Below, piece after piece: positions 1 through 7,784 of a DNA stretch of 11,087 nucleotides. The notes under the pieces are model-generated. The model did no database searches, was not told the origin of the DNA, and saw only the letters and a list, made by a program, of their open reading frames with translations. The position numbers and the translations under genes were made by a program. The DNA is from JAZKFT01 sp043760535 (GTDB lineage: Bacteria > Bacteroidota > Bacteroidia > Chitinophagales > Chitinophagaceae). The stretch's first letter is position 1. Each line of letters begins with the position of its first letter. The stretch spans positions 1 through 11,087 of the forward strand of contig JAYUOV010000213.1 of assembly GCA_043760535.1 (NCBI GenBank). Reading direction: 5' to 3'.

Positions 1-96
1 TCCACCGAAATAATCCACCGATATTCATCGGGGCAGGCGGGGCAGGCAAAAAAAGAAAAACTACGCAATCAAAACTGCGAAGAGTAAGGAGTTCTG
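1..96 (-). repeat. Dispersed 245-bp TIR repeat, copy A (truncated by window edge)
   Basis: This stretch is the reverse complement of the first 96 bases of the two full copies at 8584-8828 and 10388-10631. It ends with the terminal sequence GTAAGGAGTTCTG at 84-96. It differs from the 10388 copy at only about two positions over the visible part. It lies in the opposite orientation to the other two copies, and the rest of it lies left of the window. No gene is visible inside it. Confidence 0.9.
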
Positions 97-163
97 ATAC
101 TACACAGTAAAAGTTGTTTACCCCCAATTCAATGGTAACTTAAAAGTTTTATTCACCAAACGA

Positions 164-191
164 TTTGCCTTTTTGTTAAGCCTTACTTTTG
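164..191 (+). promoter_or_regulatory. Possible Bacteroidota-type promoter of the secreted nuclease
   Basis: TACTTTTG at 184-191 matches the Bacteroidota -7 consensus TAnnTTTG exactly. A TTTG at 164-167 could be the -33 element, but the 16-base gap is shorter than the usual roughly 19 bases. Transcription would start near 198, just upstream of the ATG at 209. This argues against the in-frame TTG at 173 as the start. The match is short and the region is T-rich, so chance is possible. Confidence 0.4.
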
Positions 192-208
192 GGGCTAAAT
201 TTTTTTGT

Positions 209-2974
209 ATGAAGAAAATATACCTGGTTTCTTTGTTTTTTGGGTTGATGCAGCAGGCTTTTCCCCAAACCATTAGTCTTACCAATCTTGCTACACCATA
301 CCAGCAGGATTTTAATACGCTGGCCAATACCGGAACAACAAATGCAAACACTACGCTGCCTACAGGGTGGCTTATGAGCGAAACAGGCAATAACGCAAAT
401 ACAACCTACGCAGCCGATAGTGGAACGGCTAACAGCGGTAACACCTACAGTTTTGGATCTGCCGCAAGTACTGAAAGGGCATTCGGTGGTCTATTATCGG
501 GTAGCTTAGTACCCACTATTGGTGCTGGCTTTACGAATAATACAGGCGCCGTTATTACTTCTATAGCTTTTACATATACTGGCGAACAATGGCGCCTTGG
601 TGCGGCCAATCGGTTAGATAAACTAGATTTTCAGTACAGCCTGGATGCTTCTGATTTAACTACGGGCACTTATATAAATGTAGATGCACTAGACTTTACA
701 GCACCTGTTACAGCTGGCACTCTGGGTGCTTTAGACGGAAATGCAACCGCAAATAAAACGCTGGTTACATTTACAATTAACGGGTTGAGCATTGCCGCAG
801 GTAGCACTTTTTACATAAAATGGAATGACTTCAATCCATCTGGAAACGACGATGGGTTATCTATTGATGACCTTACAATGAATTTTAATGGAGTGGTTTT
901 ACCAGCTTGCTCCATCCCAACTGCCCAGCCGGGAATCATCAGCTTTTCTTCGGTTACCACTGCTTCTATTAGTCTTTCATTTGTGGCTGCTACGCCAGCC
1001 CCCGACCAATATTTAACCGTTATAAGCACTAGCCCATTTGTAGGAAACCCAATAAATGGCACAACTTACAGTGTGGATGATCCAATAGGTAATGGCATAG
1101 TAGAGAATGTGGGTACTAATCTATCTTTTACAAGCACAGGGCTTAATGCAGGCACACTATATTACTATACTATTTTTTCGGTAAGCAGTAATTGTACAGG
1201 TGGCCCATTATACAAAACAGATGTTTTTGCGGCCGGCAACCAATCTACTAATGCACCACCAGTTTGTATTACGCCTGTAGCACAAATAAGTAATGTAATT
1301 TTTACCACTATTAGTAACAGCAGCTTAGGCGGTTCTTTTACCGCAGCTACCGATGCGGACAGTTACTTAATTTGCTACAGTACTAACAGTACGCTTGGCT
1401 TTACGCCTGTAAATGGTTCTACCTATACTGTTGGCCAAACCGTAGGTAACGGAAAAGTTACGAAAGCCGGTCCGGGTACTACTTTTTCTCAAAGTGGATT
1501 ACTGGCCAATACCACGTACTATTTTTCTATTTTTCCTTTTAATAACGCAGGTTGCACAGGTGGGCCATTGTATAATACCACAGCATTTGCTGCCACACAG
1601 GCTACCAACAACAGCAGCACCGGCATACCCACAGGTTACTACGATGCCATACTTAGCACCGATACATGCAGGCTAATAAAAACAAAACTTAAAACAAGAA
1701 CTACAACTGGTATGACGCCAAGAAGCTATGGCGAACTGCCTGCCCAGTATTACATAAGCGATAAAAAAACGAGTGAGATAAGAAGTGGAGCGCCGGAAGT
1801 GATTTGGGATATATATAGCGACAAGCCTGGTGCCTCTGACCCTTACGATTATCTGTTACAACCCGATGACTGCACTGGTAGCGCCGAAGCTGGCGGCTGG
1901 AACAGGGAGCATAGCGTTCCTCAAAGCTGGTTTACCGGCGGTACCGCTACCGGCCCTGGTACAGATTATTTTCATATTTACCCAACAGATTGTGTAGTAA
2001 ACGCATGGCGCAGCAGCTGGATTTACAGCGAAGTTTCGTCGCCTACTATAACCACTTTAAATGGAAGCAAGGTTGGCCCAAGTGCCTTTGCAGGATTGAC
2101 TGGCACTACCTTTGAACCAATTAACGAATTCAAAGGCGACCTTGCCCGGGCCTTTCTCTATTTTGTAACCCGCTACGAAGATCAGATGCCGGGCTGGACC
2201 GGAGGCACTAATGGCACACAAGCTATGAATCCTACCACTTTTCCAAGTGTGGATTTGCCATACCTTAGTCTGATGCTTAAATGGCACAACCAGGATCCGG
2301 TAAGCCAAAAGGAAATAGACCGCAACAATGCTGGTTACACCTACCAAGGCAATAGAAACCCGTATGTAGATCATCCGGAGTATGTGAATATGGTTTGGAA
2401 TACTACACTTTGCTACCAACTTACTAGCATAACGCCATTGCCAGTTGATATTATTTCTTTTAAGGGTTATTTAAAAGGAGATAAAGTACAGTTAGAATGG
2501 GATGTAACTAACGAACAAAACCTGCTGGCTTACGAAGTGGAACGCAGCATAAATGGAAGGGATTTTACTAAGATTGGTACCGTAAATGCTACCAATGCCA
2601 GCACTTATAATTATGCAGACGATATAAACCACATTAGTGGCCGCCGCCTGTATTACCGACTGAAAAAAGCCGATAAAGACGGCAAGAATAAATATACCGC
2701 CATGGTAACGGTTCATGTTCCGCTGAATTTACAGTTTACAGTTTATCCAAACCCGGTTGTGGATGAGTATGTAAGGGTACAGTTTACCAAACCTACAGCC
2801 CGTAATGCAAGTGTACAGGTAACCGATATGGCTGGCCGAAACTATATGCAGTTGCCCGTGGCCACCGGAACTACCAGCTTACTAATAAACCTGCAAAAGG
2901 TACCTGCCGGTATGTACCTTATTAAACTGGTGCAGGATGGTAATACAGTGGTTCAAAAAATTCAGGTGCTGTAA
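209..2974 (+). CDS. Secreted endonuclease I family protein with T9SS sorting domain
   Basis: A 921-residue extracellular nuclease expected to cleave DNA (possibly RNA) outside the cell. Order of parts: signal peptide (about 1-20, MKKIYLVSLFFGLMQQAFPQ); a beta-rich N-terminal domain common in secreted Bacteroidota proteins (about 21-233); two similar fibronectin-III-like modules (about 234-352 and 353-471), each with an NCTGGPLY- or GCTGGPLY-type motif near its end; the endonuclease I domain (about 477-732); a linker beta domain (about 744-840); and a C-terminal type IX secretion signal (about 843-921, starting FTVYPNP and ending in a short KIQVL-type tail). Nuclease signatures are WNREHSVPQSW, with H568 as probable general base and E567 as probable metal ligand, FHIYPTD around H589, N598 at the expected metal-binding Asn position, and QGNRNPYVDHPE at 713-724. 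All are intact. The ATG at 209 is chosen because it begins a proper signal peptide; an in-frame TTG at 173 would add 12 residues. Family assignment is strong; the substrate is inferred. Confidence 0.93.
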   Translation: MKKIYLVSLFFGLMQQAFPQTISLTNLATPYQQDFNTLANTGTTNANTTLPTGWLMSETGNNANTTYAADSGTANSGNTYSFGSAASTERAFGGLLSGSLVPTIGAGFTNNTGAVITSIAFTYTGEQWRLGAANRLDKLDFQYSLDASDLTTGTYINVDALDFTAPVTAGTLGALDGNATANKTLVTFTINGLSIAAGSTFYIKWNDFNPSGNDDGLSIDDLTMNFNGVVLPACSIPTAQPGIISFSSVTTASISLSFVAATPAPDQYLTVISTSPFVGNPINGTTYSVDDPIGNGIVENVGTNLSFTSTGLNAGTLYYYTIFSVSSNCTGGPLYKTDVFAAGNQSTNAPPVCITPVAQISNVIFTTISNSSLGGSFTAATDADSYLICYSTNSTLGFTPVNGSTYTVGQTVGNGKVTKAGPGTTFSQSGLLANTTYYFSIFPFNNAGCTGGPLYNTTAFAATQATNNSSTGIPTGYYDAILSTDTCRLIKTKLKTRTTTGMTPRSYGELPAQYYISDKKTSEIRSGAPEVIWDIYSDKPGASDPYDYLLQPDDCTGSAEAGGWNREHSVPQSWFTGGTATGPGTDYFHIYPTDCVVNAWRSSWIYSEVSSPTITTLNGSKVGPSAFAGLTGTTFEPINEFKGDLARAFLYFVTRYEDQMPGWTGGTNGTQAMNPTTFPSVDLPYLSLMLKWHNQDPVSQKEIDRNNAGYTYQGNRNPYVDHPEYVNMVWNTTLCYQLTSITPLPVDIISFKGYLKGDKVQLEWDVTNEQNLLAYEVERSINGRDFTKIGTVNATNASTYNYADDINHISGRRLYYRLKKADKDGKNKYTAMVTVHVPLNLQFTVYPNPVVDEYVRVQFTKPTARNASVQVTDMAGRNYMQLPVATGTTSLLINLQKVPAGMYLIKLVQDGNTVVQKIQVL

Positions 2975-3156
2975 TAATGGTATAACCTTATAAATGAAGA
3001 TTTTTAAGAATGATGACCGATACCATGATAAGCCAATCCATTGTAGGAACTTCATCCTGATGTGTTATCCACTGGCGGAGGTGGTCGGTTCTTGCCGAAC
3101 GGAGGTGGGTACTTATACGCTGATGAAGAAGTTTCAAATAAAATAAATAGTAATTA
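2975..3156. other. Intergenic stretch with inverted and direct short repeats
   Basis: No convincing gene lies between the nuclease stop and the terminator. CTTCATC at 3050-3056 is matched by GATGAAG at 3122-3128. Between them, CGGAGGTGG occurs twice (3076-3084 and 3100-3108), flanking a small GTTC/GAAC hairpin. The block is more G/C-rich than its surroundings and could be a REP-like remnant or a folded 3' UTR. No function is assigned. Confidence 0.35.
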
Positions 3157-3196
3157 AAATAAAGCGGTGCTTCGCAAAGGGCACCGCTTTATTTTT
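3157..3196 (+). terminator. Intrinsic terminator after the nuclease gene
   Basis: A perfect 14-bp stem (3157-3170 with 3181-3194, core AAAGCGGTGC/GCACCGCTTT) encloses a 10-base loop and ends in ATTTTTA. It lies 183 bases after the nuclease stop and 36 bases before trpA, so it should insulate trpA from nuclease transcription. The A-rich left arm means it may also work on the other strand. Confidence 0.85.
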
Positions 3197-3231
3197 ACAC
3201 CCATTTAAATTACCAGGATATAAATAGAATA

Positions 3232-4095
3232 ATGAACCGTCTCAACCAGTTATTTGCCCAAAAGAAGAAGAACGTTTTAAATGTGTACTGTACCGCTGGC
3301 TACCCAATGCTAAATAGTACTATTGAGGTAATGCAAAGCCTGCAACGCCACGGTGCCGATTTGATAGAATTGGGTATGCCTTACAGCGATCCATTGGCCG
3401 ATGGCCCGGTAATACAAGTAAGTGGTAGTAAGGCTATTGAAAACGGAATGGGTATTGATGTTCTTTTTCAGCAACTAGAAAATATGCGGAAGCCGTTATT
3501 GGTTTCTGAAGACACGAACCATGGCAGTGTTGTTGGTGAAAACACCAACAACGGCGGCGGCTTTAGCCTCTCCATTACAGGGATTGGGGATGCGCTTCCC
3601 GTAGTATTAATGGGTTATATGAACCCCGTATTACAATATGGGTTTGAAAAATTTTGTGCAGCAGCGGCCAAGGTGGGTATTGATGGATTAATACTGCCCG
3701 ACTTACCCATGTTTGAATTTGATACAGAATACGGTGCCATCATAAAAAAGTATGGGTTGGATTTTATTTTTTTAATAACGCCAGAAACAAGCGAAGAACG
3801 CATCCTGCAACTGGATCAGCGGAGTACTGGGTTTTTATACGCCGTTTCATCATCTTCCACCACGGGTACCGACAAAAATTTTGCATCGCTGGAAAACTAT
3901 TTTGCCAAACTGCAAAACCTGAACCTGAAAAATCCGGTGTTGGTAGGTTTTGGTATAAAAGATAAAGCCAGTTTTGGCGAAGCTTGCAAATATGCTAATG
4001 GCGCCATTATTGGCAGTGCCTATATTCAGGCATTGGAAAATGCCACCAATGTGGATGCAGCAACCGAGGCATTTTTAACTACGGTTTTGGGCTAA
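3232..4095 (+). CDS. trpA: Tryptophan synthase alpha subunit
   Basis: TrpA cleaves indole-3-glycerol phosphate to indole and glyceraldehyde-3-phosphate in the cytoplasm and passes indole to TrpB, the last step of tryptophan synthesis. Family signatures are clear: CTAGYP near 20-25, DLIELGMPYSDPLADGP at 43-59 holding catalytic E46 and D57 (E49 and D60 in E. coli), DGLILPDLP, FLITPETSEER, VSSSSTTG, VLVGFGIKDK and GAIIGSAY. At 287 residues it is about 25-30 longer than usual. The excess sits in one place, roughly residues 88-121, between the helix ending at MRK and the strand LPVVLMGY, where most homologues have only a few residues. The inserted DNA contains a perfect palindrome at 3529-3552. 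The frame stays open and all catalytic motifs remain, so the enzyme is probably active. No other trp gene is adjacent, although trpA usually closes a trp operon. It may be co-transcribed with the gene at 4175, since I see no terminator between them. Confidence 0.95.
   Translation: MNRLNQLFAQKKKNVLNVYCTAGYPMLNSTIEVMQSLQRHGADLIELGMPYSDPLADGPVIQVSGSKAIENGMGIDVLFQQLENMRKPLLVSEDTNHGSVVGENTNNGGGFSLSITGIGDALPVVLMGYMNPVLQYGFEKFCAAAAKVGIDGLILPDLPMFEFDTEYGAIIKKYGLDFIFLITPETSEERILQLDQRSTGFLYAVSSSSTTGTDKNFASLENYFAKLQNLNLKNPVLVGFGIKDKASFGEACKYANGAIIGSAYIQALENATNVDAATEAFLTTVLG
3529..3552. repeat. Perfect 10-bp palindrome inside trpA
   Basis: GTTGTTGGTG at 3529-3538 and CACCAACAAC at 3543-3552 are exact reverse complements separated by AAAA. 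The palindrome lies inside the extra segment of TrpA and encodes the polar, low-complexity residues VVGENTNN. A further partial match, GCCGTTATTGGT at 3492-3503, pairs 11 of 12 with the sequence ending the right arm, so the insertion may have had a larger palindromic form. It resembles a short REP-like or protein-coding palindromic element. Confidence 0.8.
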
Positions 4096-4174
4096 AGCGG
4101 TTTGTAATAAATTAATGCAATACGCTGTTTTTTGCTGTTGGCAATATGTACCTTCAATGCCTAAAAAATTTATT

Positions 4175-4543
4175 ATGACAACACAAGAAGTAGCCAATCG
4201 CTATAGTGAGTTGGCACAACAAGGCAACTATCCGGGAATTGTAGATGAATTGTACAGCAATGATGTGGTAAGCATAGAGCCGGAACATGGGGCTGAAGTG
4301 GGAATGCCTACCCTAACCAAAGGGCTGGAAGCAGTAAAAGCAAAAGGGGCCGCCTTTGATGAAATGGTAGCCGAAATGCATGGCGGATACTGTACCGAGC
4401 CAGTAGTTGGCGGTACGCATTTTAGCGTAGGCATGGGCATGGAAGTAACTTTTAAAGGAAGCCCTGTTAAAACTAAAATGGACGAGGTTGCCGTTTTTGA
4501 AGTAAAAGACGGTAAAATAACCAAAGAAGCGTTTTTCTATTGA
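4175..4543 (+). CDS. SnoaL-like / NTF2-fold small protein
   Basis: A 122-residue cytoplasmic protein that looks like a stand-alone SnoaL/NTF2-fold domain. N-terminal helices (MTTQEVANRYSELAQQGNY) lead into an ELYSNDVVSIEP segment, typical of this fold, then a central helix and a beta-rich C-terminal half with DEVAVFEVKDGKITKEAFFY. The last motif (a strand, a turn with DGKI, then a strand) is characteristic. The superfamily includes isomerases, hydrolases and ligand-binding proteins, so no reaction can be assigned. I choose ATG 4175 because homologues usually start just before the first helix and an A-rich leader precedes it; in-frame starts at 4157 and further upstream would add an unusual Cys/Trp-rich tail. 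It lies 79 bases after trpA on the same strand and ends at a terminator, so a two-gene transcript is possible. Confidence 0.75.
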   Translation: MTTQEVANRYSELAQQGNYPGIVDELYSNDVVSIEPEHGAEVGMPTLTKGLEAVKAKGAAFDEMVAEMHGGYCTEPVVGGTHFSVGMGMEVTFKGSPVKTKMDEVAVFEVKDGKITKEAFFY

Positions 4544-4558
4544 TTGCAAGCCGCCAAT

Positions 4559-4608
4559 AAAAAAGGGTGGTAAAACATTTGCAATTGCAGGTATCACCAC
4601 CCTTTTTT
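4559..4608. terminator. Bidirectional intrinsic terminator between convergent genes
   Basis: A 13-bp perfect stem (4559-4571 with 4596-4608, core AGGGTGGT/ACCACCCT) is flanked by an A-run on the left and a T-run on the right, so it can end transcription from both sides. It lies 16 bases after the SnoaL-like gene stop and 13 bases from the stop of the minus-strand gene at 4621. Confidence 0.88.
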
Positions 4609-4620
4609 TACGTACTATAC

Positions 4621-5034
4621 TTACTCTTTTACTACATCCATGCTTTCGTATTTAAACACGGGATAGCGTTCGGGCTTGGGCTGTATGCTTAGATATTTTG
4701 CAGGTATTCCTTTGCCTTTAAAATAGGCACCATACAGTTTTAAAATATAGCCGCTGTCTTTTAGTTTGGTAAAAAATTCTGGTGGGATGGATAGAAACTG
4801 AGTGGCCGGTTCCAGATACAGCCTGTCGTCTTCGCTGGCACTTTTGCTTATGCTAAAAACCTCTGCACCGCCGGGTTTGCTATGAAACCATACTTTCAGG
4901 TTCATTTTGGTAGCCTCCAGCTTTTTAGGAATGTCGTACACCGAAGCCTCATTTTTGCTTTGTAGCATCCGTGTACTAAATACAATCAACATAGTAATCA
5001 TCAAAATGATACCCAATCTTCCCCGTAGCCTCAT
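4621..5034 (-). CDS. Unrecognised 137-residue membrane-anchored protein
   Basis: I do not recognise this protein. It begins with a basic stretch (MRLRGR) and one hydrophobic segment at about residues 7-20 (LGIILMITMLIVFS), suggesting an N-terminal signal anchor with the rest outside the cytoplasmic membrane. There is no lipobox cysteine. The remaining 115 or so residues are soluble, mixed in charge and fairly lysine-rich, ending PKPERYPVFKYESMDVVKE, with no catalytic motif I can name. Reasons to think it is real: an open frame with a plausible export segment, an A/T-rich leader before the ATG, and a terminator placed exactly at its 3' end. It is a single gene, convergent with the SnoaL-like gene and divergent from glutamine synthetase. 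Confidence 0.65.
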   Translation of the reverse strand: MRLRGRLGIILMITMLIVFSTRMLQSKNEASVYDIPKKLEATKMNLKVWFHSKPGGAEVFSISKSASEDDRLYLEPATQFLSIPPEFFTKLKDSGYILKLYGAYFKGKGIPAKYLSIQPKPERYPVFKYESMDVVKE

Positions 5035-5453
5035 GGTAAATTTTTTTTAAGGTTTAATGTTTAAGAGATGATTTTATGCAATATAAAATGGCTGCTTTTA
5101 CCCAAAAGCAGCACTATTTCTAAAGCAGTTCTTTCTGTTTTAATTTACAACCCCCACCTGGCCAACATAGGTTTAAGGCAATTATTACTATCCGCACACA
5201 ATTTCGTTTGGGGTGTAAGCCGCCTAAGATTATAGTAACAATGCCAAATGGCTAGTAAATTACCTGCCTTATAGATTAGATAAAATTTCATTTTAATGAA
5301 TTATTACAAAAACGCTCTCTTTTAAAGTATAGCGGAAACAATTTTCATTTTTTTGCTTAATAGTTGTCAATTTTGCAAAAAAGTTTAAAAAAATCTCCCC
5401 AATTTTTAGAATCATTGCTTTTATTTGCAATTCTTAAACTTAAAATAAATAAT
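5035..5453. other. Divergent intergenic region upstream of glutamine synthetase
   Basis: About 420 A/T-rich bases between the divergent gene at 5034 and glnN. No ORF with coding character is visible. It must hold both promoters, but I find no clean TTTG/TAnnTTTG pair. The closest boxes for glnN are CAATTTTG at 5368-5375 and TTTATTTG at 5420-5427, each with one mismatch. A hairpin lies at 5091-5112 and a 14-bp palindrome (TTCATTTTAATGAA) at 5287-5300; the latter is a conceivable operator, with no supporting evidence beyond symmetry. Confidence 0.4.
5091..5112. repeat. Hairpin without T-run in the divergent region
   Basis: GCTGCTTTT at 5091-5099 and AAAAGCAGC at 5104-5112 are perfect complements around ACCC. 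No T-run follows on either strand and no gene ends here, so it is unlikely to be a terminator. On the minus strand it would sit 57-78 bases upstream of the start at 5034, possibly in that gene's leader. Confidence 0.5.
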
Positions 5454-7649
5454 ATGCAGTCACTACGTTTTAAAGCATTAGAAAACATTTCTACCATACA
5501 GCCTGAACTGCTATCTGGTGGCACCGCCAAAATTACAGCCATATTTGGTGAAAATGTATTTACCCTAAATAAAGCACGGGAATATTTAAGCGACGAAGCT
5601 TACAAGAGCCTAAAAGCTTCTATTAATAGTGGCAAACGTATCGACCGCAGCATGGGCAACCAAATAGGTAGCGGCCTTCGTGCATGGGCCGAAAGCAAAG
5701 GGGTAACTCATTTTACGCATTGGTTTCAGCCATTAACCGGTGTTACTGCCGAAAAGCACGACTCATTTTTTACCATTAAAGGCGATGGTACCGCAATAGA
5801 AGAATTTGATGGTGCTGCATTAATACAGCAGGAGCCAGATGCATCTTCTTTTCCTAGTGGTGGCTTACGGGCTACTTTTGAAGCCCGTGGTTATTCTGCC
5901 TGGGATCCTTCTTCGCCAGCCTTTATTATGGAAGTAGGCCAGGGCAAAACGCTTTGTATTCCTACCATTTTTGTTTCTTATACTGGCGAATCGCTGGATG
6001 CTAAAACACCTTTGCTCCGCTCTTTGGATGCACTAAATAAAAGTGCTGTGGCAGTAGCCCAGTATTTTGATAAAAACGTTACCAAAATTACCGGCACCCT
6101 TGGTTGGGAGCAGGAGTATTTTGTGGTAGATGCGGGTATGGCTAGTGCCCGGCCGGATTTGGTAATGACAGGCCGTACTGTTTTTGGACATGCGCCGGCA
6201 AAAGGTCAACAATTGGAGGATCATTATTTCGGTTCTATTCCGGAAAGGGTGTATGCTTTTATGAGAGATTTTGAATTTGAAAGCTATAAACTGGGTATTC
6301 CATTACGCACCCGCCATAATGAGGTGGCACCTTCTCAGTTTGAGTGTGCACCTATCTTTGAAGAAGTAAACATTGCTGTAGATCATAACACCTTGCTGAT
6401 GGATGTAATGACCCGTGTGGCCAAACGCCATAATCTGGTTGTATTGTTACACGAAAAACCATTTGCTGGTATTAATGGTAGTGGTAAACACAACAACTGG
6501 AGCATGAGCACCGATACGGGTGTAAACCTGTTGGCTCCTGGCAAAACGCCTAAGACCAACCTGATGTTCCTCACCTTTTTTGTAAATACCATCAAAGCGG
6601 TGCATGATTATGCCGATTTGTTAAGGGCGTCTATCGCTTCTGCAGGTAACGATCATCGTTTGGGTGCAAACGAAGCACCTCCGGCCATTATTTCTATTTT
6701 TATAGGTAAATATTTGTTTGATGTTTTGACAGAAGTTAAAAACCGTGTGGGCAATAACTTTACCGAGCAAGACGAAATTTTACTGAAGCTAGATATCCAT
6801 AAAAACATTCCTGAGTTACTGCTTGATAATACCGACCGTAACCGTACTTCTCCATTTGCATTTACCGGTAATAAATTTGAGTTCCGTGCTGTTGGCTCTA
6901 CCGCCAATTGTGCTACGCCAATGACCGTACTGAATACAATAATGGCAGCTACTCTTGCCCAGTTTAAAAAAGATGTGGATGCCCTGGTAGAAAAAGGAGA
7001 GAAGAAAGAATTGGCCGTAATGCTTACCATACAAAAGGCAATCGTTGACAGCGAAAAAGTATTGTTCGAAGGAGATGGTTACAGCCAAGAATGGCACCTT
7101 GAAGCGGAACGCCGTGGATTGCCGAACATCCCAACTACGCCATTGGCTTTGGATGCTTATGTTACCGAAAAGAGTAAGCGCCTGTTTGAATCTATGGGTA
7201 TTTATAGCCATAGCGAACTGGAAGCCCGCCACGAAATAATGCTGGAAGAATACATTAAAAAAGTACAGATAGAAGCCCGCATTATGGGTGAAATCTGCAC
7301 AAGCCACATTCTTCCATCTGCTATAAAATACCAAAATATTTTAATTGCTAACATTAAAGGATTAAAAGAAGTAGGCTTGCCAGAAACTGCTTATGCGAAT
7401 CAACTGCAAATCTTAACCAAGATTAGTGAGCACATCTGCATTGCAGCAGATAACGTAGAAAAAATGATACAAGCCCGCAAGATTGTAAACGCTATTACCG
7501 ATACCCGCACCAAGGCTATTGCCTATTGCAGCCAGGTAAAAGAGCCTTTCTTCGACGCCATACGCTACAACGTGGATAAACTGGAACTTTTGGTAGATGA
7601 CCAATACTGGCTGCTGCCTAAGTACAGAGAAATGTTGTTCCTTCGTTAA
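5454..7649 (+). CDS. glnN: Glutamine synthetase type III
   Basis: This ATP-dependent enzyme makes glutamine from glutamate and ammonia in the cytoplasm and is the main nitrogen assimilation step. At 731 residues it matches the large type III class of Bacteroidota and cyanobacteria (about 725-730), not the roughly 450-residue type I. Visible signatures: FPSGGLRATFEARGYSAWDPSSP from about residue 133, specific to type III; GWEQEYF at 217-223 with metal-ligand glutamates E219 and E221; NEVAPSQFE; the ATP and ammonia site region GSGKHNNWSMSTD at 342-354; GNDHRLGANEAPPA at 398-411; and EFRAVGS further on. All look intact. The start at 5454 gives MQSLRFKALE, the usual beginning of the family; an in-frame TTG at 5364 would add 30 residues with no homology that I know of. 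It is a single-gene unit with its own terminator. The gene is often labelled glnA in annotations; glnN is the type III name. No glnB or amtB neighbour is present. Confidence 0.96.
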   Translation: MQSLRFKALENISTIQPELLSGGTAKITAIFGENVFTLNKAREYLSDEAYKSLKASINSGKRIDRSMGNQIGSGLRAWAESKGVTHFTHWFQPLTGVTAEKHDSFFTIKGDGTAIEEFDGAALIQQEPDASSFPSGGLRATFEARGYSAWDPSSPAFIMEVGQGKTLCIPTIFVSYTGESLDAKTPLLRSLDALNKSAVAVAQYFDKNVTKITGTLGWEQEYFVVDAGMASARPDLVMTGRTVFGHAPAKGQQLEDHYFGSIPERVYAFMRDFEFESYKLGIPLRTRHNEVAPSQFECAPIFEEVNIAVDHNTLLMDVMTRVAKRHNLVVLLHEKPFAGINGSGKHNNWSMSTDTGVNLLAPGKTPKTNLMFLTFFVNTIKAVHDYADLLRASIASAGNDHRLGANEAPPAIISIFIGKYLFDVLTEVKNRVGNNFTEQDEILLKLDIHKNIPELLLDNTDRNRTSPFAFTGNKFEFRAVGSTANCATPMTVLNTIMAATLAQFKKDVDALVEKGEKKELAVMLTIQKAIVDSEKVLFEGDGYSQEWHLEAERRGLPNIPTTPLALDAYVTEKSKRLFESMGIYSHSELEARHEIMLEEYIKKVQIEARIMGEICTSHILPSAIKYQNILIANIKGLKEVGLPETAYANQLQILTKISEHICIAADNVEKMIQARKIVNAITDTRTKAIAYCSQVKEPFFDAIRYNVDKLELLVDDQYWLLPKYREMLFLR

Positions 7650-7669
7650 TTGCTTTTTTGATGAATAGT

Positions 7670-7701
7670 AAAAGCCAACCTGAATTTAGGTTGGCTTTTT
7701 T
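7670..7701 (+). terminator. Intrinsic terminator of glutamine synthetase
   Basis: AAAAGCCAACC at 7670-7680 pairs with GGTTGGCTTTT at 7689-7699, extended by one T-A pair, leaving a 6-base loop. A run of six Ts (7696-7701) completes it. It begins 21 bases after the glnN stop. Confidence 0.92.
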
Positions 7702-7713
7702 GGTGGCATTATT

Positions 7714-7755
7714 AAATAAAAAAGCCTAGCCACCTATAATGATGACAAGGCTTTT
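7714..7755 (-). terminator. Intrinsic terminator of the Spy-like gene
   Basis: On the minus strand an 8-bp stem (AAAAGCCT/AGGCTTTT; 7748-7755 with 7720-7727) with a 20-base loop runs into TTTTTTATTT. It lies 30 bases beyond the stop of the minus-strand gene at 7785, back-to-back with the glnN terminator. Confidence 0.7.
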
Positions 7756-7784
7756 ACCCTCCACGCCCTCCCAATTCACCACAT

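Noticed and set aside
173..208. TTG start extending the nuclease by 12 residues
   Set aside because: The ATG at 209 begins a canonical signal peptide, and the possible -7 box at 184-191 lies between the two starts.
5364..5453. Upstream TTG start for glutamine synthetase
   Set aside because: MQSLRFKALE at 5454 is the normal family N-terminus, and the extra 30 residues resemble translated A/T-rich leader.
6816..7334. Minus-strand open frame of 172 codons inside glutamine synthetase
   Set aside because: A shadow of the real gene: it lies entirely within glnN, and its composition is explained by antisense reading.
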